Assembly (NCBI GenBank): GCA_039045975.1
Contig: JBCCJA010000099.1
Location: forward strand, 1-7,040
Direction of reading: 5' to 3'
Source: JBCCJA01 sp039045975
GTDB taxonomy: Bacteria; Planctomycetota; Planctomycetia; Planctomycetales; Planctomycetaceae
DNA length: 7,040 bases
Every line of letters starts with the position of its first letter. Positions within the stretch are counted from its first letter, which is position 1. This document shows positions 6,097-7,040 of this stretch, piece by piece. Under the pieces are notes generated by a model. The model did not search any database. It was given only the letters and a program-made list of their open reading frames with translations, and had not been told where the DNA came from. Position numbers and translations under genes: made by a program.

Positions 6097-6831
6097 GTGT
6101 TTTCTTTCGTGACGTTCCTGATCGTCGTGGCGGCCGCCTCGGCCGTCTTCGAATTCGTCTTCGTCCGCCCTCTCATACGCGTCACGCTACGGAATCAGAA
6201 AGAACTCCTGCACCGTTGGGAGTCGGCGGGGCGTCCCGAGTTCTCGCTGTTTCGGCCCGACCGATGGTTCACCCTGGCGGAGCTGTTCCGGCCGCCGCGG
6301 TCCCATCGGACCGACCGCCAGACCGACGCCGCGTATTGGGCCGAGAGGGTCGAGCGGCACGGACTGAGCGACATCAGCCCGAGCGAAGCCCGTCGCCACG
6401 TCGACGCGATGATTGCGGCCGGGCGGATCGAGACCACCAACGGAGATGTCCCCGCCCGATTCAAGTTCCCGCCCGCCGTCGCGTCGCTCTTCGCCGAGTA
6501 CGGAGACATGTCAGTGGCGGACTTCGGACTGCACCTCGGGCCGGGCGTGACGACGCCGTCGGCCGACGGGCGATGGCTGTACCTCGGCGGCGACGGCGAC
6601 GGCCTCGTGGTCGCCGTCGCAGCCGAACCCGGGGACGTAGACGACCGGCCGGCCGACACCGTGTTCGTCACCGACGGGCTCGGCGACCGGCCTTACGAAC
6701 CGATCGCGGTCGCGGACTCGATCGACCACTTTCTCTACCTGGCCGTCGGCCACCCGGACGGGGCCGCCGACACGATCGGCGACGACTGGGAACCGCTCGA
6801 CCTCGCCCCCGCGAGATCATCTGAAACGTAG
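6097..6831 (+). CDS. Membrane-anchored protein of unknown function, possible SUKH/SMI1-KNR4-like C-terminal region
   Basis: A 244-residue protein I do not firmly recognise. Residues 4-24 (FVTFLIVVAAASAVFEFVFVR region) form one transmembrane helix or uncleaved anchor. The following RPLIRVTLRNQK is basic, so the body probably faces the cytoplasm. Residues 40-115 are charged and helical, with ISPSEARRHVDAMIAAGRI (93-111) shaped like a winged-helix or adaptor segment. Residues 121-217 read as an alpha/beta domain: FPPAVASLFAEYGDMSVADFG (124-144) resembles the 'lPe.y..Fl..yGg' opening of SUKH/SMI1-KNR4 folds, and YEPIAVADSIDHFLYLAVG (200-218) resembles their closing strand and helix. The rest is acidic and rich in Gly/Asp. 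Start GTG 6097 has a good ribosome-binding site. It lies 18 bases after the AraC gene and is likely co-transcribed. The SUKH link is a faint visual resemblance only; gene presence is much surer than function. Confidence 0.8.
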   Translation: MFSFVTFLIVVAAASAVFEFVFVRPLIRVTLRNQKELLHRWESAGRPEFSLFRPDRWFTLAELFRPPRSHRTDRQTDAAYWAERVERHGLSDISPSEARRHVDAMIAAGRIETTNGDVPARFKFPPAVASLFAEYGDMSVADFGLHLGPGVTTPSADGRWLYLGGDGDGLVVAVAAEPGDVDDRPADTVFVTDGLGDRPYEPIAVADSIDHFLYLAVGHPDGAADTIGDDWEPLDLAPARSSET

Positions 6832-6835
6832 GCGA

Positions 6836-6855
6836 ATCGGATGAAGTCGTCCGAT
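6836..6855. terminator. Possible terminator hairpin after the 6097-6831 gene
   Basis: ATCGGA (6836-6841) and TCCGAT (6850-6855) form a 6-bp stem with an eight-base loop, four bases after the stop. No T run follows, so only its position supports termination. Confidence 0.3.
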
Positions 6856-6900
6856 GCCGCCGCACCCAATCCAAACGAGGGAATGGTGTGCAGCCAATAA

Positions 6901-6920
6901 GCCTTGTATCTCAACAAGGC
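6901..6920. repeat. 7-bp hairpin GCCTTGT/ACAAGGC
   Basis: GCCTTGT (6901-6907), loop ATCTCA, ACAAGGC (6914-6920), a perfect stem of mixed base composition that stands out from the GC-rich flanks. It has the size and symmetry of a protein-binding or recombination core site, but nothing nearby confirms a role. Confidence 0.4.
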
Positions 6921-6948
6921 AGGTGTGATGCGTCAGGATCAGAGTCGT

Positions 6949-6989
6949 CGCGTGCGGCGGAGTGAGCGTAGCGAACGCAGCCGCACGCG
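6949..6989. repeat. 10-bp-arm palindrome with nested hairpin (REP-like)
   Basis: CGCGTGCGGC (6949-6958) and GCCGCACGCG (6980-6989) are perfect complements. Inside, GCGT (6966-6969) and ACGC (6975-6978) form a smaller stem around AGCGA. A further GGCG/CGCC stem (6989-6992 and 6996-6999) follows at once. The arrangement is like an intergenic palindromic repeat; its sequence differs from the 819-889 element. Confidence 0.6.
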
Positions 6990-7040
6990 GCGTCGCGCCG
7001 CGAGGTCGTCCGAGCCCGGGGTCCCGAACCCGAGGCCAAG

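Larger units (their letters stand above)
6832..7040. other. Gene-free 3' segment with palindromes
   Basis: No convincing coding region is seen in these 209 bases. They hold a small hairpin after the preceding gene, a 7-bp hairpin at 6901-6920 and a larger palindrome at 6949-6989, then GC-rich unstructured sequence up to the window edge. The ATG at 6928 opens a frame to the edge, but it encodes Arg/Ser repeats that come from the palindrome. Confidence 0.5.

Noticed and set aside
6075..6824. Plus-strand frame of 249 residues starting at an ATGA overlap with the AraC stop
   Set aside because: The overlap looks like translational coupling, but the protein is almost all Arg, Pro and Gly. The frame from GTG 6097 has a ribosome-binding site, a membrane helix and normal composition.
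6928..7040. Open frame from ATG 6928 to the window edge
   Set aside because: It encodes RSERSERSR-like residues produced by translating the 6949-6989 palindrome; no ribosome-binding site.

Overview
The window looks like a high-GC chromosomal segment from a planctomycete (phylum Planctomycetota). The strongest sign is a complete DUF1559 / H-X9-DG pseudopilin-like protein followed by a small 'carboxypeptidase regulatory-like' lipoprotein and a secreted sulfatase, a combination characteristic of that phylum. Few Shine-Dalgarno sequences, GTG starts and strongly GC-ending codons fit too. This assignment is inference from gene content; there is no rRNA in the window to confirm it.

Layout. (1) 1-102 is a short leader with a strong GC hairpin. 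(2) 103-723 (+) encodes TrmB, the tRNA m7G46 methyltransferase. (3) 724-988 is non-coding and filled with palindromic, REP-like DNA: two small hairpins with the same arm sequence around a large 24-bp-arm inverted repeat. (4) 989-1669 (+) encodes an AlkA-type HhH-GPD DNA glycosylase. (5) 1683-4965 (-) is a co-directional set that meets the glycosylase gene tail to tail: DUF1559 pseudopilin (first transcribed), lipoprotein, then sulfatase. (6) 4966-5160 is the divergent control region. (7) 5161-6078 (+) encodes an AraC-family regulator with an N-terminal cupin domain. (8) 6097-6831 (+) encodes a 244-aa protein with an N-terminal membrane anchor and a C-terminal region that faintly resembles SUKH/SMI1-KNR4 domains. 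(9) 6832-7040 is gene-free and carries three palindromes.

How the genes may work together. The left part is housekeeping: tRNA modification and alkylation repair. The right part reads as a small accessory module. A cupin-AraC regulator is divergent from an operon whose products are all predicted to be exported or envelope-anchored (pseudopilin, lipoprotein, sulfatase), which suggests ligand-responsive capture and desulfation of a sulfated glycan. The module contains no glycoside hydrolase, transporter or sulfatase-maturation enzyme, so those functions would have to lie elsewhere. No CRISPR array, tRNA, rRNA, transposase or integrase gene was seen.
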